This document shows positions 35,020-43,560 of a stretch of 64,000 nucleotides of DNA, one piece after another (position 1 is the stretch's first letter; every line of letters starts with the position of its first letter). Below the pieces are notes generated by a model, which searched no databases, was not told the origin of the DNA, and was given only the letters and a program-made list of their open reading frames with translations. Where the stretch lies: the NCBI GenBank assembly GCA_963797265.1, contig CAWCOY010000004.1:62001-126000 (forward strand). Direction: 5' to 3'. Position numbers and translations under genes: made by a program. This DNA is from DASUPK01 sp963797265 (lineage in GTDB: Bacteria > Actinomycetota > Thermoleophilia > Solirubrobacterales > 70-9).

Positions 35020-35079
35020 CGCGGCCATCCTAAGGCTCAGGGGCACATGAGGCCGGCTCCGGTCCGCTAGTTTCCGCTC

Positions 35080-36531
35080 GTGGCGCGGACCAACTCAGGC
35101 CCACCAGGCGGACCAGCCGGCGACGCTCTCGTCATCTTCGGGATCACCGGCGATCTCGCCAGGAAGATGACGCTGAAGGCGCTCTACGACCTGACCGAGA
35201 ACGGCACGCTGAAGGTTCCTGTGATCGGCGTTGGGCGCGCTCAGTGGAATGACGACGATCTCCGCCAGCACGCGCGTGAGGCCGTCGAGGCCCGGTTCGA
35301 AGCGACAGGTAACGGCCAGATCGACGAGCACGTCTTCAAGAGGTTCGCCGACAACCTCAGCTACGTCCAAGGCGACTACAACGACTTCGACACCTACCGA
35401 AGCCTGAAGCGAGGGTGCTCCCCGTTCAGGCATCCGGTCTTCTATCTCGAGATCCCACCCTCGCTCTTCGCCGGAGTCATTCAACGGCTCGGCAGCTCAG
35501 GGCTCACGAACGGCGCCCGCGTCGTGATCGAGAAGCCGTTCGGCCACGACTACGACTCAGCGGTCGAGCTCAACAACCAGATTCACGAGATCCTCGACGA
35601 GAGCCAGATCTACCGAATCGACCACTTCCTGGGCAAGGAGCCTGTCCAGGACATCACCTACCTGCGCTTCGCGAACTCCCTGCTCGAGCCGATCTGGAAC
35701 CGCCGCTACGTCGAGTCCATCCAGATCACGATGGCCGAGAACTTCGGGGTCGACGATCGCGGCAGCTTCTACGACCCGGTCGGCTGCCTGCGCGACGTGG
35801 TCCAGAACCATCTCCTGCAGACGCTCGCATTGGTGACGATGGAGCCTCCCTCGGCGACTGATTCAGATTCAATCCGCGACTCGAAGATCGACCTCTTCAA
35901 GGCGATTCCCGCGGCCAACCCGAACCGATACGTCCGCGGCCAGTACGAGGGCTATCGACAAATCGAGGGCGTCGATCCGAACTCGACGACGGAGACCTTC
36001 TGCGCACTCCGGCTCGACGTCATGAACTGGCGCTGGTCCGGTGTTCCGGTCTTCATCAGGGCCGGGAAGCAGCTCGCCGAAAAGGTCACCGAAGTACGTG
36101 TTGTCCTGCAGAGCCCACCGCCGGTGGGGATCGGCGGAGGTCCGATCCCGGCGACCGACGAGATCGTCCTGCGAATCGATCCGGACTCGGGGGCGTGCAT
36201 CCTGCTGGAGGCGAAGCAGCCGGGCGAGGAGAAGCTCCGCCGCGTCCATCTCGACCTGCTCTTCAAACAGCAGTTCGGCAATCAGCCGGGGCCCTACGAG
36301 CGGCTGCTCGCCGACGCTCTCGCCGGGAACCAGGCCCGGTTCGCGCGCGAGGACAGCGTGCTCGAGACGTGGAGGATCGTCCAGCCGCTCCTCGACAACC
36401 CCTGCGACCTCGAGCCCTATCGCGTGGGCAGCTGGGGGCCGGAGGGCGCCTTGAACCTGCTGCACGGCTACGGCGGCTGGCGCCGGCCGTGGCTGCCTGA
36501 GAAGCCGCTCGAGACCGTCGGAGCCGCTTAA
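35080..36531 (+). CDS. zwf: Glucose-6-phosphate dehydrogenase (canonical copy)
   Basis: A 483-residue G6PDH: FGITGDLARKM, IGVGRAQW (the NADP-phosphate Arg is present), VVIEKPFGHDYDSA, RIDHFLGKEPVQD with the substrate-phosphate Lys, FYDPVGCLRDVVQNHLLQ with the catalytic His, and FIRAGKQLAEK with the second phosphate-contact Lys. It is the normal oxidative pentose-pathway entry enzyme. GTG 35080 is used; gnd-pgl is divergent 60 bases away, giving one control region for the whole oxidative branch. Confidence 0.96.
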   Translation: MARTNSGPPGGPAGDALVIFGITGDLARKMTLKALYDLTENGTLKVPVIGVGRAQWNDDDLRQHAREAVEARFEATGNGQIDEHVFKRFADNLSYVQGDYNDFDTYRSLKRGCSPFRHPVFYLEIPPSLFAGVIQRLGSSGLTNGARVVIEKPFGHDYDSAVELNNQIHEILDESQIYRIDHFLGKEPVQDITYLRFANSLLEPIWNRRYVESIQITMAENFGVDDRGSFYDPVGCLRDVVQNHLLQTLALVTMEPPSATDSDSIRDSKIDLFKAIPAANPNRYVRGQYEGYRQIEGVDPNSTTETFCALRLDVMNWRWSGVPVFIRAGKQLAEKVTEVRVVLQSPPPVGIGGGPIPATDEIVLRIDPDSGACILLEAKQPGEEKLRRVHLDLLFKQQFGNQPGPYERLLADALAGNQARFAREDSVLETWRIVQPLLDNPCDLEPYRVGSWGPEGALNLLHGYGGWRRPWLPEKPLETVGAA

Positions 36532-36542
36532 CGCCCCCGCGA

Positions 36543-36582
36543 ACGTCCTCAGGTCCCCCCTCTGGGGAGGATTGCGGGACGT
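36543..36582. terminator. Hairpin after zwf 2
   Basis: Outer arms ACGTCC and GGACGT enclose an inner TCCCC/GGGGA hairpin, 12 bases after the zwf stop. There is no T-run, so it would be a Rho-assisted or structural end at most. The following PPIase gene is on the same strand. Confidence 0.3.
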
Positions 36583-36618
36583 CCGGTGCGCGAAGCCGCA
36601 TCGCTAGAGTGAACGCGA

Positions 36619-37077
36619 GTGTCCGAGGCAACCCTCCACACCAACGCCGGCCCGATCACCGTCAGCTTCTTCGACGACGACGCACCGAAGACGGTCGAGA
36701 ACTTCCGCAAGCTGGCGGCCGACGGGTTCTACGACGGGCTGATCTTCCACCGCGTGATCATGGACTTCATGATCCAGGGCGGCGATCCGGAGGGAACCGG
36801 GACGGGCGGTCCGGGCTACACCTTCGAGGACGAGTTCAACGACCACAAGATCGTCCGCGGCGCCCTGGCGATGGCGAACGCCGGCCCCAACACCAACGGC
36901 TCGCAGTTCTTCATCGTCACCACCGACGCCGCGCCCTGGCTGGACGGGAAGCACACGGTCTTCGGCGAGGTCACCAGCGGGATGGAAGCGGTCGATGCGA
37001 TCCAGGGCACCGAGACCGGTGCGGGCGACCGACCCACCGAGCCGCAGGTGATCGAGCGCGTCGAATTGGGCGATTAG
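36619..37077 (+). CDS. Peptidyl-prolyl cis-trans isomerase, cyclophilin type
   Basis: A 152-residue cytosolic cyclophilin. FHRVIMDFMIQGGDPEGTGTGGPGYTF, ALAMANAGPNTNGSQFFIVT and LDGKHTVFGEV are the conserved active-site blocks, including the catalytic Arg of FHR. GTG 36619 is the start, 31 bases before a well-aligned PITVSFFDDDAPKTV. No signal peptide. Alone or with the SDR that follows after 30 bases. Confidence 0.95.
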   Translation: MSEATLHTNAGPITVSFFDDDAPKTVENFRKLAADGFYDGLIFHRVIMDFMIQGGDPEGTGTGGPGYTFEDEFNDHKIVRGALAMANAGPNTNGSQFFIVTTDAAPWLDGKHTVFGEVTSGMEAVDAIQGTETGAGDRPTEPQVIERVELGD

Positions 37078-37107
37078 CCCGCGGGTGCCCGGGGAAGGCA
37101 GCTGACG

Positions 37108-37923
37108 GTGGCTGACGAGCTGACCATCGCGATCACCGGGGCGACCGACGGCCTCGGCAAGGGCCTGGCGACGGAGCTCGCGCCGAGCGGCGCGCGCCTC
37201 ATCCTCCACGGGCGCAACGAGGAGAAGGGTCAGGCGCTGCTCGAGGAGCTGGGGACGCGCGCCACCGGCGAGCTCGAGTGGCGGCGGGCCGACCTCGCGT
37301 CGCTGGACCAGGTCCGCGAGCTGGCCGACTCGCTGAGCGGCGAGGAGCGGATCGACGTTCTCGTCAACAACGCGGGCATCGGGACCGCAAGGCCGCGCGA
37401 GGAGAGCGAGGACGGCTACGAGCTCACCTTCCAGGTCAACTACCTGGCTCCGTTTCTGCTGACCAGGCGTCTGCTGCCGCTGATCGAGCGCTCGGCGCCC
37501 GCCCGGATCGTGAACGTGACCTCCGCCGGCCAGGCCCCTATCGACTTCGATGACGTGATGCTCGAGAGTCACTACTCCGGCGTCCAGGCCTACTGCCAGA
37601 GCAAGCTCGCGCTGGTCATGCTCACCTTCGACCTCGCCGAGGAGCTCGAGGGCTCGGGCGTCACCGCCAACTGCCTGCACCCCGGCACCTACCTGCCGAC
37701 CAACATGGTGCGCCAGGCTGGGATCGAGCCGGTGACGTCGCTCGAGGACGGGGTCGCGGCGACCATGCGCCTGATCGCCTCACCCGAGGTCGAGAGCGTG
37801 AACGGGCACTACTTCGACGGCACCAGCGAGTCGGCGCCACACCCGCAGGCCGAGGACCCCGAGGCCCGCCGGCAGCTCCGGGAGCTCTCCGCGGAGCTCA
37901 CCGGCATCCAGGCCGCCGCGTAG
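37108..37923 (+). CDS. Short-chain dehydrogenase/reductase
   Basis: A 271-residue SDR with TGATDGLG (cofactor loop), NNAG, the catalytic Ser in VNVTSAG and an intact YCQSK motif. The late block LHPGTYLPTNM and NGHYFDGTSES are typical of retinol-dehydrogenase-like SDRs. Substrate unknown. GTG start 37108. Its stop is followed directly by the stop of the convergent gene. Confidence 0.9.
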   Translation: MADELTIAITGATDGLGKGLATELAPSGARLILHGRNEEKGQALLEELGTRATGELEWRRADLASLDQVRELADSLSGEERIDVLVNNAGIGTARPREESEDGYELTFQVNYLAPFLLTRRLLPLIERSAPARIVNVTSAGQAPIDFDDVMLESHYSGVQAYCQSKLALVMLTFDLAEELEGSGVTANCLHPGTYLPTNMVRQAGIEPVTSLEDGVAATMRLIASPEVESVNGHYFDGTSESAPHPQAEDPEARRQLRELSAELTGIQAAA

Positions 37924-38379
37924 CTAGCGGCCGTCGATCAGCTCGTAGGCGATCCCGGTGGCGCCCGCATAGACGGCGTGGTGCAGCCCGTCGATGGCCA
38001 GCGCCTCCGCGCCCCACTGCCAGGGCGGGGACGACACCTCGAGGGCCGGCAGCATCACCTGCTCGGTGCCCCACACCAGCGCGAAGTGGGTTGCCGAGGC
38101 CCGCGTCCCGTGTCCGCCGAAGGCCGCGATCAGCCCTCTCACCGCGCCCCAGCTCGTGCCGTACGCCCAGTGGACGAGGTTCGAGAACCGCGCCCGGCCG
38201 GCGGGATCGCGCGGCTGGACGCCCAACACCTTTCCGGCCGCCTGGGCGGGCGCCTCGCTCGGCTCGCGTCCGCTGAGCTTCTCCTCGATCGCGCTCGAGA
38301 CCGTCATCGCCGCGGTGCCGACGGCCCCGGCCACCAAGCCCTTGCCGACATTCTCCGCGATCTCGCGTATGCGTCTCAT
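37924..38379 (-). CDS. Conserved membrane-associated protein resembling the DUF1440/YagU type
   Basis: A 151-residue protein with a short amphipathic N-terminus, then GLVAGAVGTAAMTVSSAIEEKL and later weakly hydrophobic segments (THFALVWGTEQVMLPALE, HHAVYAGATGIAYELI). The GxxGTxAM start and paired HW/H residues recall DUF1440-like proteins, though I am not certain. No catalytic motif. Divergent from the small gene at 38414. Confidence 0.65.
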   Translation of the reverse strand: MRRIREIAENVGKGLVAGAVGTAAMTVSSAIEEKLSGREPSEAPAQAAGKVLGVQPRDPAGRARFSNLVHWAYGTSWGAVRGLIAAFGGHGTRASATHFALVWGTEQVMLPALEVSSPPWQWGAEALAIDGLHHAVYAGATGIAYELIDGR

Positions 38380-38413
38380 GAAGCTGTCGTCATACCCGCA
38401 TAGGCTTCGTTAC

Positions 38414-38710
38414 ATGGGTCTCGGCGACAAGTTCCGCCAACTGTTCGGCGTCGGCGAGGATTCGCTGCACCCTGACGGGCTTGACGAGCTGCACGTCGGG
38501 GATGCGAGCTATGACGACTGGGAGGTGGTCCGAGACTTCGGGGAGCTGGAAACCGCCCGCGCCTGGCGTCAGCAGCTCACCGATGCGGGCGTGGATGCCG
38601 TGATCACCTCGGACTACCCGCCCGACGAGTACGGCCGCGCGGACATCGCCCTACGGGTGCCGTCCGGAAAGTGGTCCGAGGCGAACGAGCTGCTCGACGA
38701 GCCGGTCTAG
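38414..38710 (+). CDS. Small DUF2007-like protein
   Basis: A 98-residue acidic protein: MGLGDKFRQLFGVGEDSLHP, then a compact alpha/beta part (VVRDFGELETARAWRQQLTDAGVDAVITSDY ... IALRVPSGKWSEANELLDE, shortened). The pattern of EA-xxWRxxLxxAGI followed by LxVPxxxxxxA resembles DUF2007, a possible signal-transducing domain. Convergent with the RDD gene, whose stop is 10 bases away. Confidence 0.65.
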   Translation: MGLGDKFRQLFGVGEDSLHPDGLDELHVGDASYDDWEVVRDFGELETARAWRQQLTDAGVDAVITSDYPPDEYGRADIALRVPSGKWSEANELLDEPV

Positions 38711-38720
38711 CACTGGAGGG

Positions 38721-39572
38721 CTAGACCAGGTCCTTGTCGAGCTCCGGGTCGGCGTAGCAGACGACCGTGTGGGCGCGGCGGTCCGGCCAGCCGCGCCGCT
38801 CGCGCTCGAAGAGGATCCCCCAGAACCCGAGCAGGAACGGCAGCGCTGAGATCCCCAGCCAGAGGGCGCGGCGGAACGCCTGACCGGGCCTGACCGGCTG
38901 GGTGTCCTCCGAGAGCATCCGGATGGCGACGAACGACATCCCCGGCGTGCGCCCCGCTCCGGACCAGAAGACGACCAGGTAGGTCAGCGCGATCAAGGAC
39001 CAGGCGGAGAAACCGAACGCGAGCACCACCGCGCTCGCATGCTGGTCGCCCGTCGAGAAGGCGTTGATCAGCGCCGCGATCGCCGCCGTGATCACCAGCA
39101 GCGAGCCGTAGACGATCCCGGCGTCAAGAGCGAGCGCGAGCAGGCGGGTGAAGGCCCCGGCGTAGATTGGGCGGCGCTCTCGCTGGGGCCGGCGGAGAAT
39201 TCCGCGGGCCACTCGCTCGAGCACCGTGTCGACCTGCCTGGCCGCGCTCCTCACGCCCCGCCGCAGATCCTCGACCAGTCCGATCCCCTGCCTGGCGATC
39301 GCGGCACGCACTTCGGGCGCCTCGGCGACCCGCTCGACGAGCTTCTGTGCCTCGTCGCTCTCAAGGACCTTGTCCCAGACGCGCTTGGTGGTCTCGTTGT
39401 CGAGCAGTCGCTCGGTCGCGCGGGCTGCACTCTCGCTGTCGAGCGCGCGATCCACGCCTCGATCGACGGCTCGGTCGAGTCCCAGTCTCCTGGCCACCCC
39501 TCGGGCGCTTTGCAAGCCCGCGCGTGCGACTGGCGCGACAACTCGAGCGATCGGAGAGCGTTGCTGTTCCAC
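38721..39572 (-). CDS. RDD-family membrane protein
   Basis: A 283-residue protein. The first 130 residues are helical and charged (VDRALDSESAARATERLLDNE and similar), soluble. The RDD domain follows: TRLLALALDAGIVYGSLLVI (first helix with Asp), a second helix, YLVVFWSGAGRTPGMSFVAIRM and a last helix. RDD proteins are membrane proteins of uncertain function, sometimes ion antiporters. Divergent from gadB across 66 bases that hold an inverted repeat. Confidence 0.85.
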   Translation of the reverse strand: MEQQRSPIARVVAPVARAGLQSARGVARRLGLDRAVDRGVDRALDSESAARATERLLDNETTKRVWDKVLESDEAQKLVERVAEAPEVRAAIARQGIGLVEDLRRGVRSAARQVDTVLERVARGILRRPQRERRPIYAGAFTRLLALALDAGIVYGSLLVITAAIAALINAFSTGDQHASAVVLAFGFSAWSLIALTYLVVFWSGAGRTPGMSFVAIRMLSEDTQPVRPGQAFRRALWLGISALPFLLGFWGILFERERRGWPDRRAHTVVCYADPELDKDLV

Positions 39573-39590
39573 TCCTCCTCCTCTGGTGAA

Positions 39591-39618
39591 GCAGGCTAGA
39601 GGGATAGAGTCAGCCTGC
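39591..39618. promoter_or_regulatory. Inverted repeat between the RDD gene and gadB
   Basis: Arms GCAGGCT and AGCCTGC are perfect complements separated by 14 bases, in the 66-base divergent control region. A regulator site for gadB and/or the RDD gene is plausible; no cognate regulator is encoded beside it. Confidence 0.35.
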
Positions 39619-39638
39619 CTGCGAGGGCCGTCTCAAGG

Positions 39639-41027
39639 ATGAGCGACAAACCCGGACATACCGAGCAGCCGCCCGACCCACCCCGGGACCTGAGTCGCGG
39701 CCGGTTCATCGGGGAGTCCGCGCCCGATCACAAGCTCCCCGAGAACCCGATGGACCCGGCCGACGCCCGGCTTCTGATCGAAGAGGAGCTGCTGCTCGAC
39801 GGCGACCCCGACCGCAACCTCGCAACGTTCGTCACCACCTGGATGGGTCCCGACGCAAATGGGTTGATCTCGGAAAACCTCTACCGGAACTTCATCGACC
39901 ATGCCGAGTATCCGCAAACCGCGGAGATCGAGCAGCGCTGCATCCGGATGCTCGCCGACCTCTTCCACGCGCCGGGCGAGACAATCGGCGCGCGGACGCA
40001 GGGTTCGTCCGAGGCGATCATGCTCGGCGCGCTGGCGATGAAGTGGAAGTGGCGGGCGCGCCAGGAGGCGGCGAAGAAGGACACCGGCAACCCCAACCTG
40101 ATCTTTGGCGGGGACGTGCACGTCGTCTGGGAGAAGTTCTGCCGCTACTTCGACGTCGAGCCGCGGATCGTTCCCCTCCAGGAGGACAAGATCGTGATCG
40201 GGCCCGAGGACGTCGAGCCCCACATCGACGAGAACACGATCGGCGTGGCGGCGGTGCTGGGGACGACCTTCACTGGGCACGCCGACGACATCGTCGGGAT
40301 CAACGACCTCCTCATGCGGGTCAAGGACGAGAAGGGCCTGGACATTCCCCTGCACGTCGACGGTGCCAGCGGCGCGTTCGTCTGGCCCTTCCTCTACCCG
40401 CACTCGGAGTGGGACTTCCGCCTCGAGAAGGTCCAATCGATCAACGCCTCGGGCCACAAGTTCGGCCTCGTCTACCCGGGGATCGGCTGGCTCGTCTTCC
40501 GCAGCCGCGACTCGCTTCCCGACGACCTCGTCTTCTACGAGGACTACCTCGGTAAGCGGGACGCCACGTTCACACTCAACTTCTCGACCGGCTCCGCCAT
40601 GGTCCTCGCCCAGTACTTCAACTTCATCCGCTTCGGCCGTTCCGGATACGAGTTCCTGATGGAGATGATGCAGACGAACAGCGAGCGCCTCGCCGAGCGC
40701 ATCAAGGGACTCGGCCCGTTCGAGCTGATCGGCTCAGGGGAGCAGCTGCCGCTGGTCGCCTTCAAGCTCAACGGGGATCAGCCCTACGACGAGTTCGACG
40801 TCGCTGCCCAGCTCGCCGCCGCGCGCGGCTGGATGGTTCCGGCCTACCACCTGCCCCCGGACGCTCAGAAGGTCAAGCTGATGCGGGTCCTGGTCAAGCT
40901 GACGCTGACCCACTCGCTCGCGGTGAAGCTGGGTGACGACCTCGCGGAAGCCTGCGAGCTGCTCGAGAAGAAGGGCGGGCTCCACCCGGAGGAGCGCAAG
41001 CGGGTCCATACCGGGACCGGGTACTGA
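39639..41027 (+). CDS. gadB: Glutamate decarboxylase
   Basis: A 462-residue group II PLP decarboxylase converting glutamate to GABA and CO2. Family marks: NTIDHAEYPQT-like FIDHAEYPQTAEIE, GARTQGSSEAIMLG, LHVDGASGAFV (Asp on the PLP nitrogen), NASGHKFGLVYPG with the Schiff-base Lys274, and a C-terminal HTGTGY. The length matches bacterial GadB. No antiporter gene is adjacent, so a role in acid tolerance or GABA metabolism is not settled. Convergent with the lipoprotein gene, one base between stops. Confidence 0.95.
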   Translation: MSDKPGHTEQPPDPPRDLSRGRFIGESAPDHKLPENPMDPADARLLIEEELLLDGDPDRNLATFVTTWMGPDANGLISENLYRNFIDHAEYPQTAEIEQRCIRMLADLFHAPGETIGARTQGSSEAIMLGALAMKWKWRARQEAAKKDTGNPNLIFGGDVHVVWEKFCRYFDVEPRIVPLQEDKIVIGPEDVEPHIDENTIGVAAVLGTTFTGHADDIVGINDLLMRVKDEKGLDIPLHVDGASGAFVWPFLYPHSEWDFRLEKVQSINASGHKFGLVYPGIGWLVFRSRDSLPDDLVFYEDYLGKRDATFTLNFSTGSAMVLAQYFNFIRFGRSGYEFLMEMMQTNSERLAERIKGLGPFELIGSGEQLPLVAFKLNGDQPYDEFDVAAQLAAARGWMVPAYHLPPDAQKVKLMRVLVKLTLTHSLAVKLGDDLAEACELLEKKGGLHPEERKRVHTGTGY

Positions 41028-41028
41028 G

Positions 41029-41547
41029 CTAAGCCGGCAGCCAGGTGAAGCGGACGCTCTGGCCGCCCTGCGTGCAGGTGACGAAGCGGGCGTCGGAGTG
41101 GATGTCCCGCTCCGCGGTGCAGCTGTAGCCCTCCACCGAGCAGGTGCGCTGTGGTCCGATCGGCGAGTCGGGATTGTCAACCGTGTTGCAGGTCTTGCCG
41201 TTCTGGTCCCAGGCGGAGGCCACGGCGAGCGCGGCGCTGCAGTCGAGACCGGTGTACTTGAAGTCCTGGTAGGCCACGGGAATCGAGCACGGCGCCGCCG
41301 ATCCACCGGTGGCGGAGGTGGTCGTTTGAGCGGGCTTCTTGTTGCCGGCCGTACCCCCGCCTGTGCTCGTCGTCGTGGTCGTCGGGATCGGCGAGGTGGG
41401 CGACGGGATCGAGATCGACGTCTGCGCGTTGGCGTTCGCACCCGTGCTGGTCTCCCCGCTCGAGTCCGAGCCACAACCGGCGGCGAGCGCGAGCAGCGCG
41501 GCCGCGGCGAGCGCCGGCAGCATTCTCTTCAGTCGATTCTTGGTCAT
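41029..41547 (-). CDS. Putative lipoprotein with Ser/Thr-rich linker
   Basis: A 172-residue protein. Signal MTKNRLKRMLPALAAAALLALAAGC has a lipobox (LAAGC), so it would be lipid-anchored. A Thr/Ser/Pro-rich linker (residues about 40-80) leads to a small Cys-containing domain (PCSIPVAYQ, LDCSAALAVASAW, CTAERD, FVTCTQGG, VRFTW) with several probable disulfides. I do not recognise the domain. Start ATG 41547; it is divergent from the GDSL gene. Confidence 0.75.
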   Translation of the reverse strand: MTKNRLKRMLPALAAAALLALAAGCGSDSSGETSTGANANAQTSISIPSPTSPIPTTTTTSTGGGTAGNKKPAQTTTSATGGSAAPCSIPVAYQDFKYTGLDCSAALAVASAWDQNGKTCNTVDNPDSPIGPQRTCSVEGYSCTAERDIHSDARFVTCTQGGQSVRFTWLPA

Positions 41548-41712
41548 GTCGGCGGGATTTGTAGCGACTCCCAAGGGGACGAGCCTCCCCGGTACGGCTC
41601 TCCCCAAAACCGGGTATGGTCGCGGCCGTCCCATCCCTCGGGAGGAGAGAGGAGTGCGTATGGAGGTGCGTGCTTTGACCGAGCTGCGGCGCAGTGGCTT
41701 TGCCTGCTCGCC

Positions 41713-42534
41713 GTGCTCGTGGTCACCATCGTCGCCTGGACGGCCGCAGCGGTCGCCCGGGCCGACAACTACGTCTCGCTCGGAGACTCCTACGTCGCCG
41801 GGCCGCTCATTCCCAACCTGATCGGATCGCCCTACGGCTGCATCCGCTCGGATCACAATTACCCGCATCTGGCGGCCGGCGGCATCGGGTTGCCCCTGCG
41901 GGACCCGAGCTGCAGCGGGGCCAAGACCGATCACATTACGCAGCCGCAGGACGTCGATCCGGACGGGCCGAACCCGCCGCAGTTCAACTCGCTCGACGCG
42001 AGCAGCACCGTCGTCTCGCTGACCATCGGCGGCAACGACATCGGGTTCTCGTCGATCGCCGAGGACTGCATCACCTACAACCCGTTCAGCTCGCCGTGCA
42101 AGGACAAGTACGACTCCGGTGGCGTCGATCAGATCAGCCAGCGGATCCAGGCGACCGCTCCGAAGGTGGCGGCCGTGCTGCAGGGGATCCACGCCCGATC
42201 GCCGTCGGCGCGCGTCCTCGTCGTCAACTACCCCGCGATCTTCCCGGAGACGGGAAACGGGTGCTGGCCGCAGATGCCGATCTCCTTCTCTGATGCCCCC
42301 TACCTGAGGGCGAAGGAACAGGAGCTCAATCAGATGCTGGCGGCCCAGGCGGCGGCGAACGGCGCCACCCTGGTGAGCTGGTACACCGCGAGCATCGGGC
42401 ACGACGCCTGCAAGAGCTCGTCGGTGCGCTGGGTGGAACCCCTGGTGCCGGGCAACTCGGCGGCCCCGATTCACCCGAACGGGGCGGGGATGCAGGGCGC
42501 CGCGAACGTCCTGGTCTCGGCGGTACGCGGCTAG
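41713..42534 (+). CDS. Secreted SGNH/GDSL hydrolase, 5' end uncertain
   Basis: About 273 residues from GTG 41713. Hydrophobic LVVTIVAWTAAAVARA forms most of a signal peptide, then block I VSLGDSYVAG (Ser nucleophile), block III TIGGNDIGF and HPNGAGMQG (His). This matches secreted GDSL esterases/lipases. No ATG exists in this frame. ATG 41660, with GGAGGAGAGAGGAG upstream, gives MEVRALTELRRSGF in a neighbouring frame; joining it to CLLAVLVV would make a normal signal peptide, so a one-base error or mutation near 41700 is possible. Confidence 0.75.
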   Translation: MLVVTIVAWTAAAVARADNYVSLGDSYVAGPLIPNLIGSPYGCIRSDHNYPHLAAGGIGLPLRDPSCSGAKTDHITQPQDVDPDGPNPPQFNSLDASSTVVSLTIGGNDIGFSSIAEDCITYNPFSSPCKDKYDSGGVDQISQRIQATAPKVAAVLQGIHARSPSARVLVVNYPAIFPETGNGCWPQMPISFSDAPYLRAKEQELNQMLAAQAAANGATLVSWYTASIGHDACKSSSVRWVEPLVPGNSAAPIHPNGAGMQGAANVLVSAVRG

Positions 42535-42546
42535 CTGAGCATCTAG

Positions 42547-43002
42547 TCAGTCAGCGACGGCGGTGAGGCGCTCGGCGAGGCGCCTCATCGCCCTGCCGTT
42601 GACCCGCCTGACGTAGGCCCGTTGCAGCGGCCCCATCAGCCGCTCGCTCGTCGGCAGCGAGAGGAACTCGAGTGTGAAGATGATCCGCGTGCCGCCGCCG
42701 GGCAGGTCCTCGAGCGCGTAGGTGCCGCGGGTCCGGCGCTTTCCGCCCGACCCGCCGGTCCCCTCCTCGACGATCCGGCGGCCGGCGTCCGCCTCCACGA
42801 TCTGCATGTCGGTCCAATCCTTCTCTCCGGTCGCCTTCACCCGGACGTTGGCCTTCGCGCCGACACCGCGTGTGGGCCCGGAGACCTCCCAGTCGAGCAT
42901 GAAGTGGTCGGTGAACTGCTCGTGGTTGGCGAGCACGTCGAGGAATTCGTAGACCTCCTCGCGCGGGACCGGCACCTCTGCCGAGACGGTGACCGGCTTC
43001 AT
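42547..43002 (-). CDS. SRPBCC-family protein
   Basis: A 151-residue START-like protein: VSAEVPVPREEVYEFLDVLANHEQFTDHFM, then beta strands (VGAKANVRVKATGE, GGTRIIFTLEFLSL) and a C-terminal helix VRRVNGRAMRRLAERL, as in polyketide-cyclase-like proteins. It probably binds a hydrophobic ligand. It begins directly after the carboxymuconolactone-decarboxylase-like gene, with no gap, in an SDR-CMD-SRPBCC unit. Confidence 0.88.
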   Translation of the reverse strand: MKPVTVSAEVPVPREEVYEFLDVLANHEQFTDHFMLDWEVSGPTRGVGAKANVRVKATGEKDWTDMQIVEADAGRRIVEEGTGGSGGKRRTRGTYALEDLPGGGTRIIFTLEFLSLPTSERLMGPLQRAYVRRVNGRAMRRLAERLTAVAD

Positions 43003-43560
43003 CTACGGGAGCGGCTCGAGGCCCTCGTCGAGCTCGACGCCGAGGCTGTTGAGCGCGAAGGCGACCATGTGGTAGTGACCGACGACGATGGTCACCTCGA
43101 TCAGCTGCTCGGCGTCGTAGGTCTCGGCGAGTGCCTCCCAGGTCTCGTCGGAGATCCGCGAGTGCTCATGGAGCTCGTCCGCGGCCCGGAGCAGCGCCGC
43201 CTCGTGCGGACTCCAGCCATCGGCGTCCGGTCCGTCGAGGACGCGATCGATCGCCTCCCGCTCGATGCCGCCGTCGAGCGAGATGCGGACATGCTGTCCC
43301 CATTCGTAGGAGGAGCGGCAGTTGACGGCGGTGCGGAGGATGAGCAGCTCGCGGTCGCGGCCGGAGAGCTTGCCGGCCGTCAGCAGGTAGCCGCCGAAGG
43401 GGAGCCACGCCCGGAAGAAGTCCGGGTGCTGCGCGAAGGTCGGGAAGATGTTGTTGTCGCCGAGCCGCCGGTCGATCCCTGCCGGGGTCGCCTCCAGGAT
43501 CCGCTTCAGGTCGCCGTCCCAGCGGTCAGGCGGCAGCGGCGGAATGCGCGGCTCGCTCAC
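43003..43560 (-). CDS. Carboxymuconolactone-decarboxylase/AhpD-like protein
   Basis: A 185-residue all-helical protein of the CMD family: FRAWLPFGGYLLTAGKLSGRDRELLILRTAVNCRSSYEWGQHV and later ELIEVTIVVGHYHMVAFALNSLGV. The Cys pair of AhpD is reduced to one (NCRSSYEWGQH), as in many non-peroxidase members. The GTG start at 43560 overlaps the SDR stop (GTGA), fixing the start. Substrate unknown; linked to the SDR. Confidence 0.88.
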   Translation of the reverse strand: MSEPRIPPLPPDRWDGDLKRILEATPAGIDRRLGDNNIFPTFAQHPDFFRAWLPFGGYLLTAGKLSGRDRELLILRTAVNCRSSYEWGQHVRISLDGGIEREAIDRVLDGPDADGWSPHEAALLRAADELHEHSRISDETWEALAETYDAEQLIEVTIVVGHYHMVAFALNSLGVELDEGLEPLP

